DNA of 64,000 bases from [Bacillus] enclensis (GCF_001456935.1 NZ_KQ758482.1:600249-664248), one strand, 5' to 3'; positions 15,953 to 26,384 are shown, counted from the first letter of the stretch. Numbers and translations: made by a program. Notes: a model not told the origin generated them from the letters alone.

Positions 15953-17179
15953 TCAATGATTCAACTTCCGGACCATCTCATCCGTCGGCAGCAGGAATGT
16001 CAGCATTCCGAGGAGCGGCAGGAAACTGCACAAAATCATGACGAACCTTATCGAATAAAGATCCGCTAATCCCCCGAAGAGAACAGCCCCTACTGCACCC
16101 ATCCCGAATGCAAAGCCGACCGTGAGCCCTGAAACCATTCCGATCTTTTTAGGCAGCAGCTCCTGAGCATACACCACGATGACGCTGAAGCTTGAGGAAA
16201 TGATGAATCCTATGCAGAAAATAACGGGAAAAACGACCTCAAGCGGCAGATACGGAAGCGCCAGTGTCAACGGTGCTGCGCCAAGCATCGAAAAGAAAAT
16301 GATATTCCGTTTGCCGAATCTGTCAGCTAACGGGCCTCCAAGGAACGTACCGAGTACACCGGCAAACATGAAAGCGAAAATATAGGCCTGCGCCTTCTTG
16401 ATGGATAACCCGTAATCTTCTATTAAATAAAATTGATAATAATTGGACAGACCTGCACCATACCAGGAACGGGCAAACACAAGGAATACGACCAGCACCA
16501 TCGCCCATTTGATCTTGTTGTGAAGTGGCGACGGCTTGGAAGGAGTAACTTTCTTCGAGCGAATTTGAATGGATTCAGTCTCCTTTACCCGTTCAGAATA
16601 CCATTTAGATACCCTTAATAAAACGAGAATCCCGAAAATCGCTGCAATCGAGAACCACAGTGCCCCTTTTTGTCCGAAAGGAACGAAGATAAAGGCTGTA
16701 ATGATGGGTGCGAGTGACTGTCCCGTATTCCCGCCGACCTGATAAATCGATTGAGCAAGCCCTCTCCTCTGGCCGGCAGCCATATAGGCCACCCTCGAAC
16801 CTTCAGGATGAAAGATCGCGGAACCAAAGCCGATGAACAACACAGAAAGGATGATCCACAAGAAATGCCCGGATAAAGCAAAGCCGACAAGCCCAATCAA
16901 ACTGGAAAACATGCCTAATGGCAGTAAATAGGGTCTTGATTTCTTATCAGCATAATAACCAAATACAGGCTGCAGCAGTGAGGACGTCATATTCAAAGAG
17001 AACGCAATCCATCCGATTTGCGTATAGCTTAACTGAAGGGACTTCTCTATGATCGGGAACATGGCCGGTACGACCGCCTGCAAGGTATCATTGATAAAAT
17101 GCCCCGAACTGATGGCAAATAAAATTCCGTATATCGTAGCATTTTGTTTATGTACTGATTTCAAGGCTGCCTGAGCCAA
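15953..17179 (-). CDS. MFS exporter, fosmidomycin-resistance (Fsr) family
   Basis: A 408-residue, twelve-helix major-facilitator transporter. The N-terminus has the family block SGHFINDTLQAVVPAMFPII, then YADKKSRPYLLPLG between helices 2 and 3 (the MFS motif A position). GFGSAIFHPEGSRVAYMAAG is the Fsr-type stretch, and GPLADRFGKRNIIF the second-half motif A. Fsr proteins export fosmidomycin; in Bacillus the related YfnC has no firm substrate. The start is TTG 17179 after GGGGGAG. A perfect inverted repeat lies in the promoter region, suggesting repressor control. Confidence 0.88.
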   Translation of the reverse strand: MAQAALKSVHKQNATIYGILFAISSGHFINDTLQAVVPAMFPIIEKSLQLSYTQIGWIAFSLNMTSSLLQPVFGYYADKKSRPYLLPLGMFSSLIGLVGFALSGHFLWIILSVLFIGFGSAIFHPEGSRVAYMAAGQRRGLAQSIYQVGGNTGQSLAPIITAFIFVPFGQKGALWFSIAAIFGILVLLRVSKWYSERVKETESIQIRSKKVTPSKPSPLHNKIKWAMVLVVFLVFARSWYGAGLSNYYQFYLIEDYGLSIKKAQAYIFAFMFAGVLGTFLGGPLADRFGKRNIIFFSMLGAAPLTLALPYLPLEVVFPVIFCIGFIISSSFSVIVVYAQELLPKKIGMVSGLTVGFAFGMGAVGAVLFGGLADLYSIRFVMILCSFLPLLGMLTFLLPTDEMVRKLNH

Positions 17180-17200
17180 AGAATCTCCCCCTTTAATTAT

Positions 17201-17226
17201 TTCGGTATGCTAAATAGTATACCGAA
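17201..17226. promoter_or_regulatory. Candidate operator of the MFS exporter gene
   Basis: TTCGGTAT (17201-17208) and ATACCGAA (17219-17226) form a perfect inverted repeat with a ten-base spacer. It is just upstream of the ribosome site and contains TATACT on the minus strand as a possible -10 box. This suits a dimeric repressor. No regulator gene is adjacent. Confidence 0.55.
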
Positions 17227-17250
17227 TCGTTCAGACACTGACCACCTGAA

Positions 17251-17301
17251 AAATGACTAAAAAAGCCGCCGAGTCTCGACTCGACGGCTTTTTAGTCATT
17301 T
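17251..17301. terminator. Long symmetrical terminator
   Basis: AAAATGACTAAAAAAGCCG with its complement forms a stem of more than 20 bases including CGAGTC. The U-run serves the minus-strand lipoprotein gene that ends at 17302. Confidence 0.9.
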
Positions 17302-17841
17302 TTACTGGCGGTCAGGGAATACTCTGCGGAATGTAGTGCTTAATTCTTCCCCAAGCCCTTTAATCGGTTTTCCATTTTGAAACTTATCGCCATATCCCTT
17401 CATTCGATCAACAAAATCAGGATTGGCTGATACGTAGACATTATCCAGTCCGGCATCTGCCTTTCTTACTTTTCCGGCAATCTTGTCTTCGAGGTTTTTA
17501 CTGATGTTTCCTTTGTCACCATTCGTCAACGTGACTGCAACATACGCGTTGCGTGCCGTTGTGATGACATATGCTCTGTCCACATCTTTCAAGTCCGCTA
17601 CATTGTTTGCAGCTTCTTTTGAAAGTGAGTAATCTTCATTTACTGTATTACCCATATTATTATCATTCACGTTCATGTAATCCCTTGGTCTGTTCTGGTC
17701 ATATCCGACTCTTTCAAGAGCTCCATTGTCATAATTAGTGTTCATGCCCTGCTCGTTCATATTATCATTGTTGGTCCCGCAGCCTGCTGCCGCACCTGCG
17801 AACATGACACCCATTAACGTTAAGACGATGTATTTCTTCAT
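17302..17841 (-). CDS. YhcN/YlaJ family sporulation lipoprotein
   Basis: A 179-residue lipoprotein. The signal peptide starts MKKYIVLTLMG and ends at a lipidation cysteine in GAAAGCGTN. A linker rich in Asn, Met and Gly follows (many NDN/MN pairs). The C-terminal YhcN/YlaJ domain has AANNVADLKDVDRAYVITTA, AYVAVTL and KVRKADAGLDNVYVSANPDF. Family members are inner-spore-membrane or forespore proteins and some help spore outgrowth. ATG 17841 lies after GGAGGAAACATC; a longer frame upstream has no ribosome site. It is divergent from the ZIP transporter gene. Confidence 0.88.
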   Translation of the reverse strand: MKKYIVLTLMGVMFAGAAAGCGTNNDNMNEQGMNTNYDNGALERVGYDQNRPRDYMNVNDNNMGNTVNEDYSLSKEAANNVADLKDVDRAYVITTARNAYVAVTLTNGDKGNISKNLEDKIAGKVRKADAGLDNVYVSANPDFVDRMKGYGDKFQNGKPIKGLGEELSTTFRRVFPDRQ

Positions 17842-18000
17842 GATGTTTCCTCCTTGAATTTTACTTTGAATCATCCCTCTTACTATTTCCCCAATCTCAT
17901 TTCTTATACATTTTTCTCCCTTGTTTAAAGGGAAGTGATAATAGGGAATGATACAAGTAATCAATTTGGAGCAGAAAAAACTCAGCAAGGGGGAATGGAT

Positions 18001-18729
18001 GTGGCGCAGGCGGCACTTTGGGGAGGAGTGGCAAGTTTATCGTTATTTCTGGGAGCCCTATTGGGGATCCATTTTAAAATTCCCAAGAAAATCACAGCCT
18101 TTATCATGGCTTTCGGAACTGGACTAATCATTGGATCAGCTACCTTCGATTTGCTTAGTGAAGCTGGCGGGAATGCCAATATCCTGCATATTACGATCAT
18201 GTTCCTGGCAGGTGCGGCTGTTTTTACATTATTCGAATTATGGATCAATAAAAAAGGCGGCAGCCAGCGGAAACGTTCACAGAAGAATCCGCACGATCAC
18301 TCAGGACTGGCCATTTACATAGGGACACTGATGGATGCCATCCCGGAATCGATTATTATCGGGATCAGCTTCCTTGGCGGCCAGTCGGTTCAATGGGTGT
18401 TCATCATCGCCATTTTTATCAGCAATTTCCCCGAAGCATTGTCCAGCAGCATCGGGTTGAAGCTCGACAGCTACAGCACGAAGAAGATATTGGTATTATG
18501 GGGGAGTGTTGTGATCGTTTCATCACTGAGCGCTCTCTTGGGATACGTGTTTTTGGAGGGTGCACCTGAGAGCACGGAATATATCATCGGTGCATTCGGT
18601 GCCGGCGGGTTACTCGCGATGGTCTCTTCTACCATGCTGCCGGAAGCATTTGAAGAAGGAGGACCGATTGTCGGGTTCGTTTCTGCTCTTGGCATCATCC
18701 TTTCTTTTATCTTCACCAATATTTCATAA
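18001..18729 (+). CDS. ZIP family divalent metal transporter
   Basis: A membrane protein of about 242 residues with seven to eight helices. Metal-site features of the ZIP family are present: GTLMDAIPESIIIGISF (helix 4, Asp/Glu) and AIFISNFPEALSSSIGL (helix 5, NxPE), plus MLPEAFEEGG. A short His-containing loop, RSQKNPHDHSG, separates the halves. It probably carries zinc or another divalent cation. The start is uncertain: GTG 18001 has the best spacing from AAGGGGG, while ATG 17995 is too close; a frame open to GTG 17935 would add an unconserved stretch. It ends at a strong terminator. Confidence 0.85.
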   Translation: MAQAALWGGVASLSLFLGALLGIHFKIPKKITAFIMAFGTGLIIGSATFDLLSEAGGNANILHITIMFLAGAAVFTLFELWINKKGGSQRKRSQKNPHDHSGLAIYIGTLMDAIPESIIIGISFLGGQSVQWVFIIAIFISNFPEALSSSIGLKLDSYSTKKILVLWGSVVIVSSLSALLGYVFLEGAPESTEYIIGAFGAGGLLAMVSSTMLPEAFEEGGPIVGFVSALGIILSFIFTNIS

Positions 18730-18732
18730 TAG

Positions 18733-18772
18733 AATGGCCGGCCCTCAAAACTCAGAGGGCCGGCCATTTAAT
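18733..18772. terminator. Bidirectional terminator
   Basis: AATGGCCGGCCCTC pairs with GAGGGCCGGCCATT around AAAACTCA. It separates the convergent ZIP and DUF4395 genes. The U-tail is short in both directions. Confidence 0.8.
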
Positions 18773-18782
18773 ATACAGTATA

Positions 18783-19208
18783 TCATTTTGCGGTTCTCAA
18801 TTTATACCGGAACCGCTGCCATTGGTAGCGGACGAAACATCCTATACAGAATCCTGCAAGCGCAACGGCAGCCGCGGCCAGGACCATACCTGAAAACAGA
18901 TAGTATCCTGTCACCCATCCGGCACTGCTGCTGATAAGGGCCGCACCCAGACAAACCGATGCAATCCCTGCATTGAATCGCTGCTGGGCGGCATCTTCCT
19001 GGCGGTACTCAGCTGGAGCTTTCTTCAGAAACAATCTCCCTATCTTTATAACGGGGTTATATTTTAACAAGACACCTGAAAACACGGCTAAAAAAGGAAT
19101 GAACAGGATCCAAGGCTCCTTTGTGATCCACGAGATTAAGACAGTTATTATAATGAAGATTTGATTGCTATCGACTAAAGGTTTGGGTATCGAATGGGGT
19201 GCATTCAT
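18783..19208 (-). CDS. DUF4395-like membrane protein
   Basis: A 141-residue membrane protein. It begins MNAPHSIPKPLVDSNQIFII, the N-terminal pattern I associate with DUF4395 proteins. Two hydrophobic segments lie near 17-48, and another two near 85-130 after an amphipathic loop with KKAPAEYRQEDAAQQRFNAG. Function is unknown; the family often occurs next to thiol-redox genes, but no such neighbour is present here. ATG 19208 follows AAAGGTATG. It stands alone between a terminator and the divergent ABC-F gene. Confidence 0.65.
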   Translation of the reverse strand: MNAPHSIPKPLVDSNQIFIIITVLISWITKEPWILFIPFLAVFSGVLLKYNPVIKIGRLFLKKAPAEYRQEDAAQQRFNAGIASVCLGAALISSSAGWVTGYYLFSGMVLAAAAVALAGFCIGCFVRYQWQRFRYKLRTAK

Positions 19209-19381
19209 TTAATTCATACCTTTCTGATTGGAATTTATGTATTTATAGTGTACTCCAATTGATCTCATTTATCAAAATAAAAAGTTGTCAATCACCGCCC
19301 ATTTTAAAAAGCGAGCTTCCCGTTACTGTGGACCGGGTTGACTTCATTCCCTTAAACGCTATCTTTTTGACCCGTACGCAT

Positions 19382-19389
19382 GTTATAAT
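19382..19389 (+). promoter_or_regulatory. Extended -10 promoter of the ABC-F gene
   Basis: TGTTATAAT (19381-19389) is a perfect extended -10 box, about 32 bases before the start codon. A convincing -35 box is not seen. Confidence 0.5.
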
Positions 19390-19420
19390 CTTTTAGATTG
19401 AGTATTGGGAGGTAGTATGA

Positions 19421-21022
<1,602 letters not shown>

Positions 21023-21057
21023 ATCACTATCCTTCATATATTTTATGCTGGATTGCA

Positions 21058-21097
21058 AAAAACCAATCAGGGCAGCTTCCCTGATTGGTTTTTTTGA
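21058..21097 (+). terminator. Terminator of ykpA
   Basis: AACCAATCAGGG pairs with CCCTGATTGGTT around CAGCTT and runs into seven T residues. Confidence 0.95.
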
Positions 21098-21143
21098 TGG
21101 TTGGATCTAACAGCGAACAGCTTTTTAGAGTGAACTATAAACA

Positions 21144-21383
21144 ACGCTAATGATTTCCGTGCAGGACTCCGCTTTCCGCGGGTAGCTTGTGAGCCTCCTA
21201 TTCTTATTAACGGGGAGAGGAACTGTCCAGCTCCAGGGCTTAGAGGAACATGTCATAAGCCAAACCGGCCAAGAAGGCAAAGAACGCCTTCGTGACCGAT
21301 TCGTCTTATGCCACACACCTCTGAGCAAAGCCCTTCCGCATTTCTGATAGGAGTCTGCGTCTTGCACTCCAATCAACCGCTGG
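21144..21383 (-). repeat. Repeat A with nested B, downstream of recQ
   Basis: On the minus strand it opens CCAGCGGTTGATTGGAG and closes GGAAATCATTAGCG. B is inserted in the hairpin apex in the same orientation as in the copies at 27.7 and 52.0 kb. Similarity to the 52.0-kb copy continues outside A on both sides: TTTTAGAGTGAACT at 21123-21136, and a stretch of about 55 bases to the recQ terminator. Confidence 0.9.
21223..21343 (-). repeat. Repeat B nested in A
   Basis: A 120-base palindromic block starting GCGGAAGGGCTTTGCTC and ending GAGCTGGACAG on the minus strand, with CATAAG / CTTATG and GCCTTCTTGG / GGCGTTC arms. Confidence 0.85.
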
Positions 21384-21415
21384 TAAGAGATAATATCTAA
21401 ATGTATTTTCAAACT

Positions 21416-21454
21416 AAAAACCCGAACTAATATCCAAATTAGTTCGGGTTTTAC
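21416..21454 (-). terminator. Terminator of recQ (AACCCGAACTAAT type)
   Basis: AAACCCGAACTAAT pairs with ATTAGTTCGGGTTTT. The U-run lies downstream of recQ. The same stem recurs at 27.6, 33.4 and 51.9 kb, with a variant at 40.3 kb. Confidence 0.92.
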
Positions 21455-21470
21455 TTATTTAAGACACTTT

Positions 21471-23606
21471 CTAATGCAATCTCTTTTTAGCAAGATATCC
21501 CTTTATCTGAAAATAGGATATTTCGTCGGGCAGTTCCTCTTTTATCGGCTTCAGGGGTTTTTCCCCTGTTTTGTTAACAGCTGATTCGATCATTGACTCT
21601 TCTTCATCGGTAAAAAAGCGGCTCCAATCATCCAAAAGCCCTTCTTCGTAGGAGCGGATAATATGATTTTCGATCGTTGCCGTACTCATTCCCCGAGCTG
21701 AAGCAATTTCTTTAATATCCTTATCTTCGCTGAACATTTTGAACGTGACCAAATGGGATGGGTCGTCTGATTGTCCCTTCCCCCTTGGTGTTGGGGATTC
21801 AGCCGGTTCTTCTTCAATCTTACGGGTATAGCCTTGATTGTCATTTAAGAAGGATTCGATTTCTTTCATGAATAATTCACCGTAGCGTTCGAGTTTACTT
21901 TCTCCGACTCCGCTGACATTGAGGAACCCAGCTTCATCAGAAGGCTGCTTCAGGCACATATCATGCAGCGTTTTGTCTGAAAAGATGACAAACGGAGGAA
22001 CCCCTTCCTCTTTTGCAATGGCTTTTCTCAAATCCCTCAGGACCTGGAATAATTCGTCTTCATTCGATAAGACTGGGGCAGGGGCGACCTGTTTCTTGCG
22101 TGTAACCTTCCTTTCCCCTATTAAAACTTCCCGTCCTTTACTTGAGACTTTAAGTACCGGATAGCTTCCTCCCTCTACATCGATGATGCGTTCTGAAATC
22201 AAGTAGTCAATGAAGAGGCCGACTTCCTTTTGCGACTCTCCCTTCAGCAACCCGTATGTCGACAGCTTATCGAATCTGAAATCAAGGATTTTCTTTCCCT
22301 TAGAGCCGGTCAGCACGCCGCTGATCATGGAGGTGCCGAAACGTTCGTTCATCCGGATCATGCATGAAAGCACCATCTGGGCTTTGACCGTGACATCCTC
22401 CGACTCCCTATCATCCAGACAGTTGCTGCAGTGACCGCATTCACCCTCAGACTCTTCCCCAAAATAAGAAAGGATATAATTCTGAAGGCAGGTTTCAGTA
22501 TGCACAAAATCCACCATGTCCCTCAGTTTCTGCAATTCATTATGATGAAGTTCCGGACTCATCACGTTCTGATCGATGATGTACCGCTGGGTCTGGATGT
22601 CCTGCGGGGAAAAGAGCAGGATGCATTCGCTTTCCACTCCGTCCCGCCCGGCACGGCCGGCTTCCTGATAGTACGCTTCCATATTTTTCGGGATTTGATA
22701 ATGAACGACGTATCTTACATTTGATTTGTTGATCCCCATCCCGAATGCATTCGTGGCGACCATTACCATGATGGAGTCATTTAAAAACGATTCCTGCTGT
22801 TCGAGCCTGAGCGAATCGGACAGTCCGCCGTGATATTTCCCTGCCGGCACTCCCTTTTTCACCAAGTAATCATGCACATTTTCAACTTCCTTGCGGGTTG
22901 CGCAATAGATGATCCCTGACTGCTGGCTGTTCCTCCCGACATATTGACCGATCCAGCGTTTCCTGTCCTCACCTTTTAACACATTAAAGAAAAGATTGTT
23001 TCGCTGAAAACCAGTCAATACCTTGTTTTCTGAGGGGATATGCAGATGGTTGAGGATATCACGTTGAACTTGAGGGGTTGCCGTGGCGGTCAAAGCCAAT
23101 ATGACAGGGTGTGAAGATAGTTGATTCACTGCATCATAGATTCCCATATAGCTAGGCCTGAAATCATGTCCCCATTGAGATAAGCAGTGAGCTTCATCCA
23201 CAGCGACCAGCGGTATCTCCAATGAATTGAGATAGCGGATAAATTGCGGGGATTCCAGCCGTTCAGGTGCTATATACAGCAGTTTGTATTCTCCGTATGA
23301 GAGTTCTTCCATCCGCTCTTCCACTTCGGCTGCACTGAGTGTGCTGTTTATGTATGTGGCAGGTATACCTTGGAATGTCAGCGAATCGACCTGGTCTTTC
23401 ATTAAAGAAATCAAAGGAGAAATGACAAGGGTGACGCCCTCAAGCAGCAATGAGGGAACTTGATAACAAATTGATTTCCCTCCGCCGGTTGGCATGATAC
23501 CGGCTGTATTCTTGCCTGATAAGACGTTGGATATGATTTCGTCTTGACCTTTTCTGAATTCTGAGTACCCAAAGTATTGTTTGAGTATTTCATGAGCATT
23601 TTCCAA
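21471..23606 (-). CDS. recQ: RecQ family ATP-dependent DNA helicase
   Basis: A 711-residue 3'-5' DNA helicase for recombination and fork repair. Helicase core: motif I IMPTGGGKSICYQ, motif II VDEAHCLSQWGHDFRPSY, motif III LALTATAT, motifs V-VI ATNAFGMGINKSNVRYV and QEAGRAGRDG. The RecQ zinc site includes ECGHCSNCL near residue 385. An RQC winged helix, an HRDC domain (about 510-590, starting DELFQVLRDLRKAIAKEEG) and an extra C-terminal helix-turn-helix tail (GMSTATIENHI) follow. The start is TTG 23606 ten bases after AAGGAGG. The full-size multi-domain form agrees with Bacillus RecQ proteins. Confidence 0.95.
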   Translation of the reverse strand: MENAHEILKQYFGYSEFRKGQDEIISNVLSGKNTAGIMPTGGGKSICYQVPSLLLEGVTLVISPLISLMKDQVDSLTFQGIPATYINSTLSAAEVEERMEELSYGEYKLLYIAPERLESPQFIRYLNSLEIPLVAVDEAHCLSQWGHDFRPSYMGIYDAVNQLSSHPVILALTATATPQVQRDILNHLHIPSENKVLTGFQRNNLFFNVLKGEDRKRWIGQYVGRNSQQSGIIYCATRKEVENVHDYLVKKGVPAGKYHGGLSDSLRLEQQESFLNDSIMVMVATNAFGMGINKSNVRYVVHYQIPKNMEAYYQEAGRAGRDGVESECILLFSPQDIQTQRYIIDQNVMSPELHHNELQKLRDMVDFVHTETCLQNYILSYFGEESEGECGHCSNCLDDRESEDVTVKAQMVLSCMIRMNERFGTSMISGVLTGSKGKKILDFRFDKLSTYGLLKGESQKEVGLFIDYLISERIIDVEGGSYPVLKVSSKGREVLIGERKVTRKKQVAPAPVLSNEDELFQVLRDLRKAIAKEEGVPPFVIFSDKTLHDMCLKQPSDEAGFLNVSGVGESKLERYGELFMKEIESFLNDNQGYTRKIEEEPAESPTPRGKGQSDDPSHLVTFKMFSEDKDIKEIASARGMSTATIENHIIRSYEEGLLDDWSRFFTDEEESMIESAVNKTGEKPLKPIKEELPDEISYFQIKGYLAKKRLH

Positions 23607-23677
23607 TCACTTTCAGCCTCCTTTCATTTTGCTTTCTTTATTGTAATCTACATTTTTCATTGTGCCAACTTATACAC

Positions 23678-23720
23678 AAAAACAAAACGATCCAGGGGAA
23701 ACATCCACTCCCCGGATCGC
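23678..23720 (-). terminator. Terminator of the amidohydrolase gene
   Basis: On the minus strand CGATCCGGGG pairs with CCCCTGGATCG (one bulge) and runs into UUUUGUUUUU. Confidence 0.88.
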
Positions 23721-23737
23721 CGTCTAACCGATTATTT

Positions 23738-25351
23738 TCAGTTTTTGCTGTAAAATTTTTCACCTTCAGCCCATGTCTCCACAACTTGAATATGGTGAAG
23801 CTCATTTTCAGGGACTTCCAGAGGGTGGCGGTCGATGAGCAGGAAATCCGCCCTCTCTCCGATAGTCAGCCTGCCATGATTATGCTCTTCGTTTAATTCA
23901 ATGAGTGTCGGTGTCGAGGTATAACCAATAAAAGCTTCGTCGACGGTAAGCTTTTCCTGGGGCTGCCAGCCGCCTTCGGGATTACCTTCAAAGTCAGTCC
24001 GATTCACTGCTGCGAAGATCCCTTCAAAAGGATTAAGCGACCCTATGGGCAAATCGGAACTGAGCGTAATCGGAACATTGTGATTGAGCATACTCTTGAA
24101 CGCATCACAATAAGGCGCCAGCTCCTCCCCTACCCACTTTTCTTTCTTATCCCACTCACTGAGGAGGAATGAAGGCTGAGTCTCAATGACAGTGTGAAGC
24201 TTCTCTAACCGGTATAAAAGATCTTGACCAAGAGTTTGGGCATGGATGATCCTGTGACGAAGGGTTTCTGTATTCGCCTCAGGCTGCTCAAACGCGGTGA
24301 TTGCCTGTTCCACCGCCCTGTCCCCTATGGCGTGCACTGCTACCTGCATGCCGTTCTGGCCTGCAAGCGATACAATATCATTCAGTTCCTGCTGTGAATA
24401 AACTGCATTCCCTGCCGTATCTTTTTTATCTTTATACGGGATTCTCATGGCAGAAGTATGAAGCCTTTGTGTCCCATCAAGGAACACCTTCACCGCTCCC
24501 ACTTTCACTTTATCTGTGCCTTCACCGGTACGGAATGGATGAGATTCCAGATAGTCTTCCAAATGCTTCTTCTTAAAAATATAGTGATGCAGATAAGCCC
24601 TGATCGGAAGCTTTCCATCCTTTTCCAAAGAAGTATAGGCACTCCACAGCCTGTCGAATGAACCGATGAAGTTCAAATCTTCGGTGTGGATAGTGGTGAT
24701 CCCATTTTTGAGAAGATGGGGGATACCGTCATTCAGTGCATCTATTGCATCTTGAGTGCTCCTGCTTCGAAAATGATGTTTGATATAATGAACTGCCGTA
24801 TCTTTGAAGCGCCCTGTCCAGTTTCCTTCATCGTCCTTTTCCTTAAAATCGTCCGGGATGTCAGAAAACTCTTCTTCCTGCTCCAGTAGATCCATTACTT
24901 TATGATTGACAACACATTCATGCCCGTCCTGATGCAGAAAGAACATATATGTATGCAGATGCAGTTCATCGAGGTCCTTTGCCTGAAGGAGAGATTCCCG
25001 GTCAGTGAATGAGCTATCATCCAATCCTCTTCCCACAACCCAGTCACCGTCTTCCATTTGAGGATAATGTGAGCGCACTTCCTCCTTCATCTGTTCCCAG
25101 CCCGTAACATGCCTCAGATCTAATTCCCTCTTCATCAAGCCGTAGCGCAGGAAATGCATATGCGAGTCATGGAATGCCGGTGTCATGACCCTTTCCTTGC
25201 CGTCTACGACATGCGAGCCCTTTTCCTTCGTTCTGCCTTTCCGGATATTTCTTATTTTTCCTTCTTCAATGACCACATGATGGATCCCGCCTTCTCGTTT
25301 GAAATCCTGTCCATCATATAGGCGTACGTTATCAATGATCAATTCCAACAT
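23738..25351 (-). CDS. Amidohydrolase family protein, YtcJ-like
   Basis: A 537-residue member of the Amidohydrolase_3 group (YtcJ / N-substituted formamide deformylase type). The metal-binding HDSHMHF motif lies near residue 61 after TPAF. VAVHAIGDRAVEQA holds further metal-ligand histidines, and RHRIIHAQ and TLSSDLPIGSLNPFEGI complete the pattern. The C-terminal SLTIGERADFLLID-like stretch (RLTIGERADFLLID) restores the small beta-sandwich domain. Such enzymes hydrolyse amide or imide bonds of small molecules; the substrate is unknown. There is no signal peptide. It is monocistronic with its own terminator, and recQ follows after about 130 bases. Confidence 0.88.
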   Translation of the reverse strand: MLELIIDNVRLYDGQDFKREGGIHHVVIEEGKIRNIRKGRTKEKGSHVVDGKERVMTPAFHDSHMHFLRYGLMKRELDLRHVTGWEQMKEEVRSHYPQMEDGDWVVGRGLDDSSFTDRESLLQAKDLDELHLHTYMFFLHQDGHECVVNHKVMDLLEQEEEFSDIPDDFKEKDDEGNWTGRFKDTAVHYIKHHFRSRSTQDAIDALNDGIPHLLKNGITTIHTEDLNFIGSFDRLWSAYTSLEKDGKLPIRAYLHHYIFKKKHLEDYLESHPFRTGEGTDKVKVGAVKVFLDGTQRLHTSAMRIPYKDKKDTAGNAVYSQQELNDIVSLAGQNGMQVAVHAIGDRAVEQAITAFEQPEANTETLRHRIIHAQTLGQDLLYRLEKLHTVIETQPSFLLSEWDKKEKWVGEELAPYCDAFKSMLNHNVPITLSSDLPIGSLNPFEGIFAAVNRTDFEGNPEGGWQPQEKLTVDEAFIGYTSTPTLIELNEEHNHGRLTIGERADFLLIDRHPLEVPENELHHIQVVETWAEGEKFYSKN

Positions 25352-25426
25352 TCCTCCTTCGTTCTTCTATAGTTATTTCTACCAATAAGAGAGCATTTAT
25401 AAACATAGCAGAAATTGCATGAAGCA

Positions 25427-25462
25427 AATAAAAACTGCAGAGGCGATGATCTCCTCTGCAGT
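25427..25462 (-). terminator. Terminator of the 53-residue gene
   Basis: CTGCAGAGG pairs with CCTCTGCAG, followed on the minus strand by UUUUUAUUUG. The stem is perfect. Confidence 0.9.
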
Positions 25463-25472
25463 CCTAAAAAAA

Positions 25473-25634
25473 TCAGAACCACCTGAACGTGGTTTCTTCT
25501 GTCTTCTGTTCATCAGCTTCTGGTCTTGCTTCAGCTTCAGGTCTCTCAAGCTTCCAAAAGCTGTCCCATATTGAATGTTCATCCTTCTCTGGCATCGTCG
25601 GCACTTCTTTTTCCTTTTTGTTTTTACCGGACAT
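25473..25634 (-). CDS. 53-residue hydrophilic hypothetical protein
   Basis: ATG 25634 is preceded by GGAGGGAGCACC. The product begins MSGKNKKEKEVPTMPEKDE, continues HSIWDSFWKLERPEAEARPE and ends TTFRWF. It is highly charged, with one aromatic patch (IWDSFW) in the middle and another (FRWF) at the C-terminus. The gene lies between the divergently placed ydjO-like unit and the amidohydrolase and is followed at once by a perfect terminator, which supports it as real. No known domain is recognised. Peptides of this size in Bacillus are often sporulation products, but nothing here proves that. Confidence 0.7.
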   Translation of the reverse strand: MSGKNKKEKEVPTMPEKDEHSIWDSFWKLERPEAEARPEADEQKTEETTFRWF

Positions 25635-25705
25635 GGTGCTCCCTCCTTTTACGCATAGTACACTACATACTATTCAGGAACAAAAAAAGCGTTTTAAAAT
25701 AAACA

Positions 25706-25740
25706 AAAAAAAGAACCAATCAAATGATTGATTCTTTGCT
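25706..25740 (-). terminator. Terminator of the ydjO-like gene
   Basis: On the minus strand AAGAATCAATCA pairs with TGATTGGTTCTT and is followed by UUUUUUUG. Confidence 0.88.
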
Positions 25741-25743
25741 CGA

Positions 25744-25959
25744 TCAGGACGATTTCATCGTTGGGTGGGGATTATCCACGACCTGCAGTACTTTAGTCGA
25801 TTTCTCCATATCAGCGTTGCAGAGCGGGCATTTAGGTGTATCTTCGCTCTTGAAGTTATCCCTCATCCACCCTTTGCAATCAGCGGAAGAACAGGCCCAA
25901 ATTTCCGTTTCCTCAGTTTTTATTTCTTCTTCTACTTGATTTCGACGACCAAAAGCCAT
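25744..25959 (-). CDS. ydjO: Cold-inducible protein YdjO family
   Basis: A 71-residue small zinc-ribbon-like protein. The pattern TEIWACSSADCKGWMRDNF is followed by PKCPLCNADMEKSTK, giving two Cys pairs (CxxxxC and CxxC) that could hold zinc. This matches the B. subtilis cold-inducible protein YdjO in both size and the GWMRDNF core. Its role is unknown; it is a likely nucleic-acid or protein-interaction module. ATG 25959 follows AAAGGAGGAC. The leader of about 150 bases upstream is AT-rich, but I see no cold-box motif that I can name. Confidence 0.85.
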   Translation of the reverse strand: MAFGRRNQVEEEIKTEETEIWACSSADCKGWMRDNFKSEDTPKCPLCNADMEKSTKVLQVVDNPHPTMKSS

Positions 25960-26175
25960 TGAATGTCCTCCTTTAAGATAAGCAGGATTTCCATGCCGGG
26001 CACGAAAAAACTGATTTGTGGTAATGTAGCTTAAGAAAAAATGATGTGGGTATATAATGAAAAGCCGGTTATTGTGTAGGTTTCATTCTGCGATTAATTC
26101 CATTATATCATACTTGCTTACATATTAATATATACAGCTGACCTATGGACTAGAACGGTACCCGTGAAGACTGGG

Positions 26176-26307
26176 TCACTTTTTCTTCTTCGACCGCGAA
26201 GAATCCGCCGGGGAACCGCCGGGCAATTCCCTTTTCGTCGTTCCCTGCCCTTCTGTCTGGGATGAACCTAACATTGCTTTTGATGGGTCTTCTTTCCTTT
26301 TGCTCAT
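26176..26307 (-). CDS. 43-residue basic hypothetical protein
   Basis: ATG 26307 is spaced eight bases from GGAGG within GGAGGTGATGG, which matches the 16S rRNA tail well. The peptide begins MSKRKEDPSKAMLGSSQTEG, continues QGTTKRELPGGSPADSS and ends RSKKKK. It is rich in Lys, Ser and Gly, like the minor small acid-soluble spore proteins in size and composition, but matches none that I know. A second in-frame ATG at 26313 abuts the ribosome site and is unlikely. Confidence 0.6.
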   Translation of the reverse strand: MSKRKEDPSKAMLGSSQTEGQGTTKRELPGGSPADSSRSKKKK

Positions 26308-26384
26308 TTCCATCACCTCCGTTTCTTATGCTCCCCAAATACCTTCCTTTTTATGTAAAGATCAAATGACTTCCCACTCTTCAA

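Noticed and set aside
21144-21383. Frames inside the A/B repeats (for example at 21125-21412)
   Set aside because: They derive from palindromic non-coding repeats and differ between copies; no start signals are conserved.
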